NCBI RefSeq assembly: GCF_035046485.1
Contig: NC_085137.1
Location: 454,576,980-454,640,979, forward strand
Direction of reading: 5' to 3'
Length of the DNA: 64,000 nucleotides
Source of the DNA: Aedes albopictus
Lineage: Eukaryota > Arthropoda > Insecta > Diptera > Culicidae
Shown: positions 1 to 11,740 of the stretch, piece after piece
How the letters are laid out: each line of letters starts with the position of its first letter
Numbering within the stretch: position 1 is the stretch's first letter
Position numbers and translations under genes: made by a program
The notes under the pieces: generated by a model
Seen by the model: the letters and a program-made list of their open reading frames with translations, nothing else
What the model was told of the DNA's origin: nothing
The model's database searches: none

Positions 1-617
1 GTAGCTTGGGAAAGCATCTCCCAGAAGCTTGAGGAAGCTTCTCCCAGTAGCCTGGGAAAGCTTCTCCCAGAAGCTTGGGAAAGCTTTTCCCAGAAGCTTG
101 GGAAAGCTCTTCCAGTAGCTTGGGAAAGCATCTCCCAGAAGCTTGAGGAAGCTTCTCCCAGTAGCCTGGGAAAGCTTCTCCCAGAAGCTTGGGAAAGCTT
201 TTCCCAGAAGCTTGGGAAAGCTCCCAGAATCTTGGGAAAGCATCACTCAGAAGCCTGGGAAAGCTTCTCCACGAAACTTGGAAAAGCTTCTCCAAGAAGC
301 TTGGCAAACCTTCTCCAAGAAGCTTGAGAAAGCTTCTCTTGGAAGCTTGGGAAAGCTTCTCTTAGAGGCTTGGGAAAGCTTCTCTAAGAAGCTTAGGAAT
401 GCTTCTCTAAGAAACTTGGGAAAGCTTCTCTAAGAAGCTTGGGAAAACTTCTCTAAGAAGCTTGGGAAAACTTCTCTAAGAAGCTTATGAAAGCTTCTCC
501 AAGAAGCTTGGGAAAGCTTTTCCAAGAAACTTGGGAAAGGTTCTCTAAGAAGCTTGGGAAAGCTTTCCTAAGAAGCATGTTTAAACTTCTCTATGATGAT
601 TTAAGAAGCTTCTCTTA
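1..617. repeat. 23-bp quasi-palindromic array A1, part 1 (HindIII-rich)
   Basis: The unit has arms AGAAGCTT and AAGCTTCT, a 4-bp loop GGGA and a 3-bp linker CCC that drifts to TAA or CAA. The array enters from the left edge of the window. The arm core AAGCTT is itself a palindrome. Short open frames over it are by-products of the repeat. Confidence 0.93.
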
Positions 618-919
618 TGTCGTTTTCGTTTTTGCGGCGGTGCTACACCGCTTCGTGCTACACTTTCCACCACAAAAACGAACATTTTCGGCGCAGTTGC
701 ATTGGTGTGCATGAATAAAAACCAAAATATTTACAATTTTGCAAACGCTGATTGGTTGACGCGGTGTACACCTGCTACACTCCCGATTTTCTGAGTGCTG
801 CACTATCTTGAGCGGTGCAGAAAAAGTGCTGCACCGGTGCAGCACGAAAATCAAAAACGAACACTTTCGGTGCAAAAGTGCTGCACCGGTGTAGCACCAC
901 CGCAAAAACGAAAACGACA
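618..919. mobile_element. 302-bp MITE with TTA target-site duplication, inserted in array A1
   Basis: The terminal inverted repeats are about 33 bp, starting TGTCGTTTTCGTTTTTGCGG, and match at the two ends with one mismatch. TTA flanks both ends (615-617 and 920-922). Removing the element and one TTA restores a normal array unit, agcttctc-TTA-gaagctt, which confirms the boundaries. A 3-bp TTA duplication is typical of PIF/Harbinger-type elements, so that class is inferred. It has no transposase. Confidence 0.88.
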
Positions 920-1146
920 TTAGAAGCTTGAGATAGCTTCTCTTAGAAGCTTGGGAAAGCTTCTCTATGAGGCTTGGGAAAGCTTCTCTAAGCAGCTTGG
1001 GAATGCTTCTCTAAGAAACTTGGGAAAGCTTTTCCCAGAAGCTTGGGAAGCTTCTCCCAGATGCTTGGGATAGCTTCTCCCAGAAGCTTGGGAAAGCTTC
1101 TCCCAGAAGCTTGGGAAAGCATCTCCCAGAAGCTTGGGAAGCTTCT
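920..1146. repeat. 23-bp array A1, part 2
   Basis: This continues the AAGCTT-armed array between two inserted elements. Linkers are TTA/TAA on the left and CCC on the right. Confidence 0.9.
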
Positions 1147-1358
1147 AAAAGACAATTACACCGTCTTCGACCTTGCGGCCACTACAGACTGAACATTACA
1201 ACATTAGACAACGGACAACACATATAACACCCAGTGGCCCAGTGGAGAATTTTCCGTTTGACGAAAAGTTTTCCCCGACTGGAGCGGGAATCGAACCCAC
1301 ACACCGAGGCTTACGAGACACCTAAACGACTGACGCCGCTAACCGCTCGGCCACGAAG
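1147..1358 (-). mobile_element. tRNA-derived SINE inserted in array A1
   Basis: Read on the minus strand it starts with a Leu/Ser-type tRNA-like head. An A-box-like TGGCCGAGCGG lies near 1340-1352 and a B box GGTTCGATTCC near 1285-1295. About 130 bp of unrelated tail follows and ends in TCTTTT. Both flanks are array sequence (agcttct on the left, cccag on the right), so it is an insertion. No target-site duplication can be separated from the repeat. The family name is not recognised; the long tail argues against a functional tRNA gene. Confidence 0.7.
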
Positions 1359-2515
1359 CCCAGTTGCTTGGGAAAGCTTTTCCAGTAGCTTGGGAAAGCA
1401 TCTCCCAGAAGCTTGAGGAAGGTTCTCCCAGAAGCTTGGGAAAGCTTCTCCCAGAAGCTTGGGAAAGCTTCTCCCAGAAGCTTGGGAAAGCTTCTCCCAG
1501 AAACTTGGGAAAGCATCTCTCAGAAGCTTGGGAATGCTTCTCCACGAAACTTGGAAAAGCTTATCCCTGAAGCTAGGGAAAGCTTCTCATAGCTGCATGA
1601 ATGTTGGAAAAGCTGCTCCAAGAATCTTGGAATCTTGGAAAAGCTGCTCCAAGAAGCTTGGGAAAGCTTCTCCAAGAAGCTTGGAAAGCTTCTCCAAGAA
1701 GCTTGGGAAACCTTCTCCAAGAAGCTTTGGAAAGCTTCTCCAAGAAGCTTTGGAAAGCTTCTCCAAGAAGCTTGGGAAAGCTTCTCTTAGAAGCTTGGGA
1801 AAGCTTCTCTTAGAAGCTTGGGAAAGCTTCTCTTAGAAGCTTGGGAAAGCTTCTCTTAGAAGCTTGGGAAAGCTTCTCTTAGAAGCTTGGGAAAGCTTCT
1901 CTTAGAAGCTTGGGAAAGCTTCTCTTAGAAGCTTGGGAAAGCTTCTCTAAGAAGCTTGGGAAAGCTTCTCTTAGAAGCTTGGGAAAGCTTTTCTTAGAAG
2001 CTTGGGAAAGCTTCTCTTAGAAGCTTGGGAAAGCTTCTCTTAGAAGCTTGGGAAAGCTTCTCTTAGAAGCTTGGGAAAGCTTCTCTTAGAAGCTTGAGAA
2101 AGCTTCTCTTTGAAACTTGGGAATGCTTCTCTAAGAAACTTGGGAAAGCTTCTCTAAGAAGCTTGGGAATGCTTCGCCAAGAAACTTTGGAAAACTTCTC
2201 TAAAAAGCTTGGGAAAGCTTCTCCAAGCAGCTTGGGAAAAAATCTCTAATAATCTTGGGAAAACTTATCTTCGAAGCTTGCGAAAACCTCTCTAAGAAGC
2301 TTAGGAAAGCTTCTCCAAGAAGCTTGGGAAAGATTTTCCAAGAAGCTTGGGAAAGCTTTTCCAAGAAGCTTAGGATAGTTTCTCTATGAAGCATGGGAAA
2401 GCTTTCCTAAGAAGCTTGTTTGAGCTTCTCTATGATGATTTGAGAAGCTTCTCCATGGAGCTTGGAGCTTCCCAATTCTTTAAGCAACTTGAGAATGCTT
2501 CTCCAAGGAGCTTAT
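1359..2515. repeat. 23-bp array A1, part 3
   Basis: The AAGCTT-armed units continue. Linkers change in blocks: CCC first, then CCA, then CTT/TTA at about 1780-2100, and the array decays towards 2515. One irregular unit near 1600-1640 breaks the register. Confidence 0.93.
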
Positions 2516-2964
2516 TAAAATTATATTATGTGAGGTATACTTAAGAACAATATTGCATCGGTTTTCCTTTTTGAAAATTCTTCTGACAAAAGATTTTCAG
2601 CGTGTTTTTTGAGAATCCAATCTGTTTTGTCGTCCCCATTGAAATGGCTTTCACAGTTCTTACACGCAGCTTTGTTTGAAGTGTTAGAGCGCCAGATCAC
2701 CGTGCGGGTGGTACACTCTTTTGTTTCACTACACAAAAGCCAACGCAACTCATCGCTTTATGACGAACACCACTAACCCGGGAGAAGTTATTGAAAACGC
2801 TTTTCTATCTCCTCTAGAACGAACAAAAATGGATTTTATCAAGATTTTCGGCCCTGCTTTTATTCAATGCTACTGGATAACACTTACATGCACAGGAAAA
2901 AATATTACGATTTCGTACTCATTTTACGTACGCGAATGAAAATCTACAGAGAAAACTGCTAGTA

Positions 2965-3120
2965 TTTAAATTTTGTGCTCAATGCAGAACTTTTTCCGTG
3001 TAAATGGTTCTTTGTTCAAGGCTGGTGAGATAGATGAAACAGATCGCGTGCGTCTCTCATTACTACACGAACCAGTGTTCGAATCCCGTCCGTCAGTTAT
3101 TTTTTTACTGGTAATTTTTC
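2965..3120 (+). mobile_element. tRNA-like SINE fragment, copy 1 of a direct pair
   Basis: A B-box-like GTTCGAATCCC (about 3069-3079) is preceded by a tRNA-like body and followed by a T-rich stretch. The block is similar to 3189-3342 along its whole length. The family is not recognised. Confidence 0.5.
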
Positions 3121-3188
3121 AGTGAAGCGATTTCAATTGATTGATTTGAACTTGGTGAATAAAAACCGATCGAGAGAATCATTATTAT

Positions 3189-3342
3189 ACCAATTTCGTG
3201 CTTAATGCTTTACTTTTTTCGTCTAAACTGTTCTTTATTCATGGGCAGTGAGATAGACGAGACAGATCGCGCGCGGCTCTCACTGCCAGGTGACAAGTGT
3301 TCGAATCCCGTCGCCATTCTTTTTTTTACTGTCATTTCTATT
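3189..3342 (+). mobile_element. tRNA-like SINE fragment, copy 2 of a direct pair
   Basis: It is homologous to 2965-3120, sharing the body gagatag-a-gaaacagatcgcg (one or two differences) and GTTCGAATCCCGTC, and also ends in a T-run. The two copies are about 220 bp apart in direct orientation with unique sequence between them. Confidence 0.5.
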
Positions 3343-4914
3343 GCAGGAGTTTTTGAGAATTATTGACTTTGACGTGGTCAATGCTCAGATGAAATGTATC
3401 TTATTTTTACTGTGTTCTATCACGATTACGTTTCTTGGCAGCATGGCAAGGTACAAAACTGATAGGCACTTTGATTATATGAGCCCTCTTTCCTTACTTC
3501 GTACTGCTCAAGCATGGATGGTGTGGATCATAGCAGTGTAGGGTAGTGGCAATGCGTTACCATTGAATAGAAAAGAGAACCGTCGTAACTCACACTGACT
3601 GTCCTATCTCCTCTGCCGACCGACGACGCCACCAAAGGATATTATTATTTTTATATTCCACCGGCTGCTGCTGCTGCTGTGGCGCCACAGAGCAGCGGAG
3701 TGGCGAAGTCGTCATCGGCGAAGTACAGAAGAGCCGGTTGCCGGCGACGATGAAGTGTCATTAAGTTGACGGCGGTGGCTCGGCACCGGGAGTGAATGAA
3801 GCGAAAAGTGCCTTATCTCATTGCTTACCGTTGCGCGAGTGAAACTCTTCGATGCGACGTAGGCGCGCTCGAGATCGGAAAGTGGAAGGCTTCTTCAGGC
3901 TACTTTGTCCTCCGGTTCAACCAAACACTGGTTGGTCGGTGGGATTTGGTGTTCCGTTTTTTTCTCCTTTCGAGCTTTGAAGAACACAAGTGTGACGTCG
4001 AGAGTGCTTCGTCTTTTCCGGTTCTGAAGAATATGTGGGAGCCGGGGGTCGGCCTTTCAGTCGGCTCTCGGTGGTGATAAAGATATGATACTGAAGGGAT
4101 TTCACCCGTATTGGATGAGAGATGAGGGCGGCTTTGAGAGGCTCAGTTCGACAGTGACGTCTTTATGGCGTCGTCAGGGATGTTTCTTGAGGCATTAATC
4201 AAATTGTGGGAACTGATAAAAATCGATGGGTGTAGCTTAAAACACGGTAGCTTCCTTGATACCTACGGATCATCACTGAGTTGTGACTATTATGTTCAAC
4301 TATTAAAACAGACTAAGACGAAAGTCATTTCATGTTTCTTTACGTGGATCTCATTGACTCAACTCCTTAACTTTTTCCACGTGGTGTTTTATTGTAGTTT
4401 TAAACTAAACCTTTAGCACAAAAATATTACGCTCACTTTTTCGCAACCTGAAAGTCACTATTCGATCACTATTTTCTATGCATTTTTTGAAACAAAAGGA
4501 TCAATTTCAGTCTAGCATTATTGTTCTTCATCACCACTCCAAGCAATCGCAAATTGATCAGTCGGTTTCATACTCACTTAAACACACCAAATGCAAGCCA
4601 CTTTCACCCGGAACATTAAGTTTAAGATGCTGAAGAGAAAACGGGGAAAAACAAAAACGAAATCCAGTATAATAGTGCACCCTGCTTTGTTAGTGGTAGT
4701 CCTCTTCTCCTACTCCAAGCATGCCAAATTCTGTGGGAAAACCTTGTCGGATTCTTCATTCAAGTTTTCCTTCATTGAAAAGCTTTCGCCTTTTCTCGGC
4801 TGAGCAGTAGGAAAGGGTGGGTTTCAAGAAACAATGCGATTTTTTATCTCCGAGAAACCAGGATAATTGCTGTTTTGAGTGTCGTTCAAATTCAGGAAGT
4901 AGGTTCTTATTTTT

Positions 4915-6299
4915 AGGATTTCTGACAAAATCCTCACAAGGTTTTCTCGAAGGATTTGAAACGAAATCCTTGCAAGAATTTAGACGAAATCCTCGCATGA
5001 TTTTAGACGAAATCCTCGTGAGATTTCTGACAAAATCCTCACAAGATTTCAGACGAAATCCTCACAGGATTTCAGATAAAGTCCTCACAGTATTTCAGAA
5101 GAAATTCTTGCAGGATTTCAGAAGAAATTCTCGCTGGATTTCAGAAGAAATCCTCGCAGGATTTCAGAAGAAATTCTCGCAGGATTTCAGAAGAAATTCT
5201 AGCAGGATTTCAGAAGAAATTCTCGCAGGATTTCAGATGAAATCCTCGCAGGATTTCAGATGAAATCCTCGCAGAATTTCAGATGAAATCCTCGCAGGAT
5301 TTCAGAAGAAATCCTCGCAGGATTTCAGAAGAAATCCTCGCAGGATTTCAGACGAAATTCTCGCAGGATTTCAGACGAAATTCTCGCAGGATTTCAGACG
5401 AAATCCTCGCAGAATTTTCGACGAAATCCTCGCTGGATTTCAGACGAAATCCTCGCAGGATTTCAGACGAAAACCTCGCAGGATTTCAGACGAAATTCTT
5501 GCAGAATTTCAGAAAAAAATCTTGCAGAATTGCAGATGAAATTCTTGCAGAATTTCAGAAGAAATTCTTGCAGAGTATCAGAGAAAATCTTTGTAGGGTT
5601 TCAGTGGGAACTGAGGCTGGATTTTAGACGGAGCCCTCGCCGGATTTCAGACGAAATCCTTGCAGGATTTCAGACGAAATTCTTACAGAATTTCAGACGA
5701 AATCTTTGGAGGGTTCCATTGGGAACCTGCGCTGCATTTGAGACGAAATTCTTGCAGAATTTCACATGAAAATCTTGCAGAGTTTCAGACGAAATTCTTG
5801 CAGAGTTTCAGACGAAATCTTTGAAGGATTTCAGTGGGAACCGAGGCTGGATTTGAGACGGAGCCTTCGCCGGATTTCAGACGAAATTCTTGCAGAGTTT
5901 CAGACGAAATTCCTGCAGAGTTTCAGACGAAATCTTTGCAGGGTTCCAGTGGGAACCGGCGCTGGATTTGAGACGAAATTCTTGCAGAATTTCACACGAA
6001 ATTCTTGCAGAATTTCACACGAAATTCTTGCAGAATTTCACACGAAATTCTTGCAGAATTTCACACGAAATTCTTGCAGAATTTCACACGAAATTCTTGC
6101 AGAATTTCATACGAAATTCTTGCATAGTTTCAGACGAAATCTTTACAGGGTTTCAGTAGGAACCGAGGCTGGATTTGAGTCGGAGTCCTCGCCGGATTTC
6201 AGACGAAATCCTTGCAGGATTTCAGACGAAATTCTTGCAGAATTTCAAACGAAATTCTTGCAAAATTTCAGACGAAATTCTTGCAGAATTTCAGACTTA
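4915..6299. repeat. 23-bp quasi-palindromic array A2a (AGGATTTC arms)
   Basis: The main unit has arms AGGATTTC and GAAATCCT, loop AGAC (or AGAA, AGAT) and linker CGC. At about 5980-6115 the arms are AGAATTTC and GAAATTCT with loop ACAC, still complementary. At 5560-6200 there is a five-unit higher-order repeat of 115 bp, marked by a divergent unit containing gggaacc-g-g-gctgg. Confidence 0.92.
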
Positions 6300-6311
6300 A
6301 GTGCAAGTTAG

Positions 6312-9070
6312 TGGAATCCTCTCAGGATTGCAGACGGCATCCTCTCAGGATTGCAGACGAAATCCTCTCAGGATTCAAGACGGAATCCTCTCAGGATTCC
6401 AGACGGAATCCTCTCAGGATTCCAGACGGAATCCTCTCAGGATTCCAGACGGAATCCTCTCAGGATTCCAGACGGAATTTTCTCAGGATTCCAGACGGAA
6501 TCCTCTCAGGATGCCAGACGGAATCCTCCCAGGATGCCAGACGGAATCCTCTCAGGATGCCAGACGGAATCCTCTCAGGATGCCAGACGGAATCCTCTCA
6601 GGATTCCAGACGGAATCCTCTCAGGATTCCAGACGGAATCCTCTCAGGATTCCAGACGGAATCCTCTCAGGATTCCAGACGGAATCCTCTCAGGATTCCA
6701 GACGGAATCCTCTCAGGATTCCAGACGGAATCCTCTCAGGATTCCAGACGGAATCCTCTCAGGATTCCAGACGGAATCCTCTCAGGATTCCAGACGGAAT
6801 CCTCTCAGGATTCCAGACGGAATCCTCTCAGGATTCCAGACGGAATCCTCTCAGGATTCCAGACGGAATCCTCTCAGGATTCCAGACGGAATCCTCTCAG
6901 GATTCCAGACGGAATCCTCTCAGGATTCCAGACGGAATCCTCTCAGGATTCCAGACGGAATCCTCTCAGGATTCCAGACGGAATCCTCTCAGGATTCCAG
7001 ACGGAATCCTCTCATGATTCCAGACGGAATCCTCCCAGGATTCCAGACGGAATCCTCCCAGGATTTCAGACGGAATTCTCACAGGATTCCAGACGAAATC
7101 CTCGCAGGCATTCAGATGAAATCCTCTCAAGATTCCAGACGGAATCCTCCCAGGATTCCAGACGGAATCCTCCCAGGATTCCAGACGGAATCCTCCCAGG
7201 ATTCCAGACGGAATCCTCCCAGGATTCCAGACGGAATCCTCCCAGGATTCCAGACGGAATCCACCCAGGATTCCAGACGGAATCTTCTCAGGATTCCAGA
7301 CGGAATCCACCCAGGATACCAGACGGATTCCTCTCAGGATTCCAGACGGAATCCTCTCAGGATTCCAGACGGAATCCTCTCAGGATTCTAGACGGAATCC
7401 TCTCAGGATTCCAGACGGAATCCTCTCAGGATTCCAGACGGAATCCTCCCAGGATTCCAGACGGAATCCTCCCAGGATTCCAGACGGAATCCTCCCAGGA
7501 TTCCAGACGGAATCCTCCCAGGATTCCAGACGGAATCCTCCCAGGATTCCAGACGGAATCCTCCCAGGATTCCAGACGGAATCCTCCCAGGATTCCAGAC
7601 GGAATCCTCCCAGGATTTCAGACGGAATCCTCCCAGGATTTCAGACGGAATCCTCCCAGGATTCCAGACGGAATCCTCTCAGGATTCCAGACGGAATCCT
7701 CCCAGGATTCCAGACGGAATCCTCCCAGGATTCCAGACGGAATCCTCCCAGGATTCCAGACGGAATCCTCCCAGGATTCCAGACGGAATCCTCCCAGGAT
7801 TCCAGACGGAATCCTCCCAGGATTCCAGACGGAATCCTCCCAGGATTCCAGACGGAATCCTTCCAGGATTCCAGGCGGAATCCTCCCAGGATTCCAGACG
7901 GAATCCTCCCAGGATTCCAGACGGAATCCTCCCAGGATTCCAGACGGAATCCTCCCAGGATTCCAGACGGAATCCTCCCAGGATTCCAGACGGAATCCTC
8001 CCAGGATTCCAGACGGAATCCTCCCAGGATTCCAGACGGAATCCTCCCAGGATTCCAGACGGAATCCTCCCAGGATTCCAGACGGAATCCTCCCAGGATT
8101 CCAGACGGAATCCTCCCAGGATTCCAGACGGAATCCTCCCAGGATTCCAGACGGAACCTCCCAGGATTCCAGACGGAATCCTCCCAGGATTCCAGACGGA
8201 ATCCTACCAGGATTCCAGACGGAATCCTACCAGGATTCCAGACGGAATCCTACCAGGATTCCAGACGGAATCCTCCCAGGATTCCAGACGGAATCCTCCC
8301 AGGATTCCAGACGGAATCCTCCCAGGATTCCAGACGGAATCCTCCCAGGATTCCAGACGGAATCCTCCCAGGATTCCAGACGGAATCCTCCCAGGATTCC
8401 AGACGGAATCCACCCAGGATTCCAGACGGAATCTTCTCAGGATTCCAGACGGAATCCACCCAGGATTCCAGACGGAATCCTCCCAGGATTCCAGACGGAA
8501 TCCTCCCAGGATTCCAGACGGAATCCTCCCAGGATTCCAGACGGAATCCTCCCAGGATTCCAGACGGAATCCTCCTAGGATTCCAGACGGAATCCTCCCA
8601 GGATTCCAGACGGAATCCTCCCGGGATTCCAGACGGAATCCTACCAGGATTCCAGACGGAATCCTACCAGGATTCCAGACGGAATCCTACCAGGATTCCA
8701 GACGGAATCCTACCAGGATTCCAGACGGAATCCTACCAGGATTCCAGACGGAATCCTACCAGGATTCCAGACGGAATCCTACCAGGATTCCAGACGGAAT
8801 CCTACCAGGATTCCAGACGGAATCCTACCAGGATTCCAGACGGAATCCTCCCAGGATTCCAGACGGAATCCTCCCAGGATTCCAGACGGAATCCTCCCAG
8901 GATTCCAGACGGAATCCTCCCAGGATTCCAGACGGAATCCTCCCAGGATTCCAGACGGAATCCTCCCAGGATTCCAGACGGAATCCTCCCAGGATTCCAG
9001 ACGGAATCCTCCCAGGATTCCAGACGGAATCCTCTCAGATTCCAAGAAACTCTCTTAGAATTCCAGATTT
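6312..9070. repeat. 23-bp quasi-palindromic array A2b (AGGATTCC arms, loop AGAC)
   Basis: About 119 units carry arms AGGATTCC and GGAATCCT and loop AGAC. The 3-bp linker defines blocks: CTC (about 6312-7015), CCC (most of 7135-8200 and 8830-9030) and ACC (about 8205-8250 and 8640-8830). It follows A2a with a short break. The unit is the exact reverse complement of that in array A3 (22779-25562). All three forward frames lack stops for long stretches, which produces a spurious 788-codon frame. Confidence 0.96.
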
Positions 9071-10666
9071 AATTCTTTTGGCATTTGCTTAACTTAATAT
9101 TTCAAGCAGTTAAGCAGCAAACACACATAGTACAATTAACGTTTACAACCTACCGATAATCTTCGCCAACCACGATTCCCACCACAGAACACGTACTAGG
9201 ATATGTGCTTTCCCGTTCGTAATAACTGGTGAGCGTTCGCAATCGCTTCCAAACATTAGAAATGAAAGGAAAGGCGAATCTCTTCGGAGATGAAAAATGG
9301 TAAACTTTTTGATACCCTCCTTCCTTCGCATAATTCCGTCTTAACGCACAGCCAAAAAGTGGAATTGCGGAGAGAATTATTCGCCGGGATTTCGGTCACG
9401 TAGATGCCGCAATGGTGACACGGGTAACTATGAGGTGGAAGGACGGGGAAAAGACGTTTCCCCGCGAAGAAGACGCGTTGGCGTTGTCACCGAAGACGAC
9501 GACGTCGACGATTGAGAAATTAGTTTTCGGAAAGTTCGCAGTTTCTGTGTTTGCTAGTACTTTGCTGGGGCTGGGTGGGAAGAAAGATTGCGATAAGAAC
9601 GATGAACTTCTTGAAGGTGACGGGGGTTGAAACTCTTTCTACTTACCTAGTTGGAAACGAGGTGCGCTTAATCTTGGCAATTAGCAGTTGGGATTAATTG
9701 AGGGGGGAATTACTGTGGGGATCGTGATCGCATTCTGCGGTTCCACGGGAGTTATGACGGGAAGGTGAGGAAACGTGACAACATTTAGCGGAAGATTACA
9801 CAATTTTAGGAGGTAAGAGTCGTTCTCCGTAGCACCTTTAAGGATTCAACGATGCAAAATGTCAAACATCAAATTTCAAGCCCCATGAATCGGAAGTCCA
9901 TTAAACCAAAGTCCCCCAAGTCCCGTCGGACAATAACTGACAGCGACAGCCAACCACAAAAGCCGGGCGCAATTTTTCCAACGTCAGCATGATAATAACC
10001 ATCATTATATCAATCGTTATTGTTATTACTTCATCCACCACACCGGCACACGATTCGTCGTCGTCATCCTCTTTACATCATCCACACTACACGTAGAGTA
10101 TGTGTATGTATGATTGTGGCAACGACGATGGAAGAGGGCTAATCCTCAGTCCACTCAGACTGGCAATCGCAGAATCCCCGGCCATTTCGGAAAACTCCAA
10201 GGAAATCCGACTGACTGCCGATGCGCCGGAGAAGAAAAGGACAATGGAACATCCGAATCCTCCGTGCTTTGAGTGTACGTATGGGTGTGTGTGTCTTTGT
10301 CTGTGGTCAGGTCAAGTAGTTGCCGAAGAAGAAGGCTGGCAGCACTTTTAATCCACCCGTCTCCGTTTCCGTTTTGGCAGTTACATTGTGGGATTTTTCC
10401 AAGAAACCCAACGTGTGTCGAATCTTTGGAGTCATGGACCCCATACGAAGCGAGAGCCTAAGTGGGATGATTATCATTAATCGCTCTGCAGGATTTAAAG
10501 CAGTGCAATCAATCTTGCTTTCCCATATGGTTACGTGATACCCCAATCTTGAGGGGCTTTTGCACAAGTTCAAAGAAGAAAGAGAATCCGTGGAATAATA
10601 TTTACTGAAGAATGTTTCAGAAATGTTTTGATAACACTTTGAACTATTTTATTGAAAAATTTGATT
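9071..10666. other. Single-copy region without recognisable gene
   Basis: The sequence is mixed AT-rich and moderately GC-rich, with short simple repeats of GAC/GTC trinucleotides near 9480 and 10050. I see no long frame with family similarity, no RNA gene and no clear element. Confidence 0.5.
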
Positions 10667-11597
10667 TAAAGCCTGTATCCGCAATAATTGGGACACAGAA
10701 ATACAGCTGTAACTGTGCAATATGCAGATTAAAATTGCTCAAATTTAACTTAATAACATCTTAAGATGTGTTGATTACACCTACACAATTTCATGTGAAT
10801 CGGTGCAGTGCTTTTTGTTGTAGCAATGAAAGAGTAGAATGTGCGCTATTGAATTTTGTACAGTCCCTAGTTTTTCTTGTCAGCGCTGTAACTTTTAAAT
10901 TAGGCAAAGGAAATGGCTGAAATTTTGAATACAAACCTCTCAATCTACAATTGTTGCATGGGCAAAATTTCAAAAAAAAATATGCACTATCAACAATTTT
11001 ATAGTCGAAACATGTATTGGGATTGAACGTGATTTTAGCCCCTCAGGCAGCAAATAGTCAGCACCTTTTATTGTTTCGATTGTACTATTGAAAGTACTAT
11101 ACCTATAATCATCAAATTTTGCAGGAATAATGTACACATAATCAACTACCTTCTGTGAAAATTTCATGAAAATTGACATAGAAATTCAAAAGTTATGAAT
11201 AGGCAAACAGCACATGCAAAACACGAAACATTTCCATTAACACTCATCCCTATCAACACCAGTGGCTTCCAAACCAAATGACCAAAGTTGATGGAATTTT
11301 GCAAGAAAGTGTCTCTATAGGTATCATAACTGCTAACGAAATTTCATAATTATCATCACAGAACTTTGAACTGTAGCGTAAAAGAACCATCTATTATGCG
11401 AAGAAAAATTGGTCATAATTGTACAAAATGCTTGTTTTCATCCACAGTTCAAAGTAATTCATCGATTTTTATGAAATTTGGCACAAATAATAAACAAACA
11501 CAAGAGAGTTCTCAGTCAATTATTTGGCCAAATTTACCAATTCATTACAGAGCTTTCACCGTACTTCTGTGTCCCGATTATTGCGGATACAGGCTGT
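10667..11597. mobile_element. 931-bp non-autonomous DNA transposon candidate
   Basis: The ends are inverted repeats: AGCCTGTATCCGCAATAAT followed by t/c GGGACACAGAA, about 34 bp with few mismatches. The direct repeat ATTTGATT flanks the element (10659-10666 and 11598-11605), consistent with an 8-bp target-site duplication as in hAT elements, although the terminal bases differ slightly between ends. No transposase is encoded. Confidence 0.7.
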
Positions 11598-11740
11598 ATT
11601 TGATTCAATTATTTAGTCTAGTGAACATGATGGCTACTTAAGTAGAATCAGGCTATTGATTCAATAAATTTACAAGAGATAACACTCAAGTAACATTTTA
11701 GTCAGAAAGATTCAAAGACAGCCTCGGAAGTGTTGAGATA

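Larger units (their letters stand above)
2516..4914. other. Single-copy intergenic or intronic region with two tRNA-like repeats
   Basis: This AT-rich sequence has no supported gene. A GC-richer block at 3600-4160 (CTG runs, CpG-rich, an insect initiator-like TCAGTT at 4143) could be a 5' untranslated exon or promoter of the Rbfox1 unit, but nothing proves it. Short open frames here (for example 3796-4077) have no recognisable similarity. Confidence 0.5.

Noticed and set aside
1276..1358. Functional tRNA-Leu or tRNA-Ser gene on the minus strand
   Set aside because: A and B boxes are present, but the acceptor stem does not close clearly and the sequence runs into a long non-tRNA tail, as in a SINE.
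3796..4077. A 93-codon frame in a GC-rich block as a small gene
   Set aside because: It has no recognisable domain and no splice or promoter evidence. The block is kept only as a possible untranslated exon.
6212..8578. A 788-codon open frame with a repeated Ser-Gln-Asp-Ser-Arg-Arg-Asn motif
   Set aside because: It lies wholly in a 23-bp tandem array, is open in all three frames, and has no plausible start context or unique domain.
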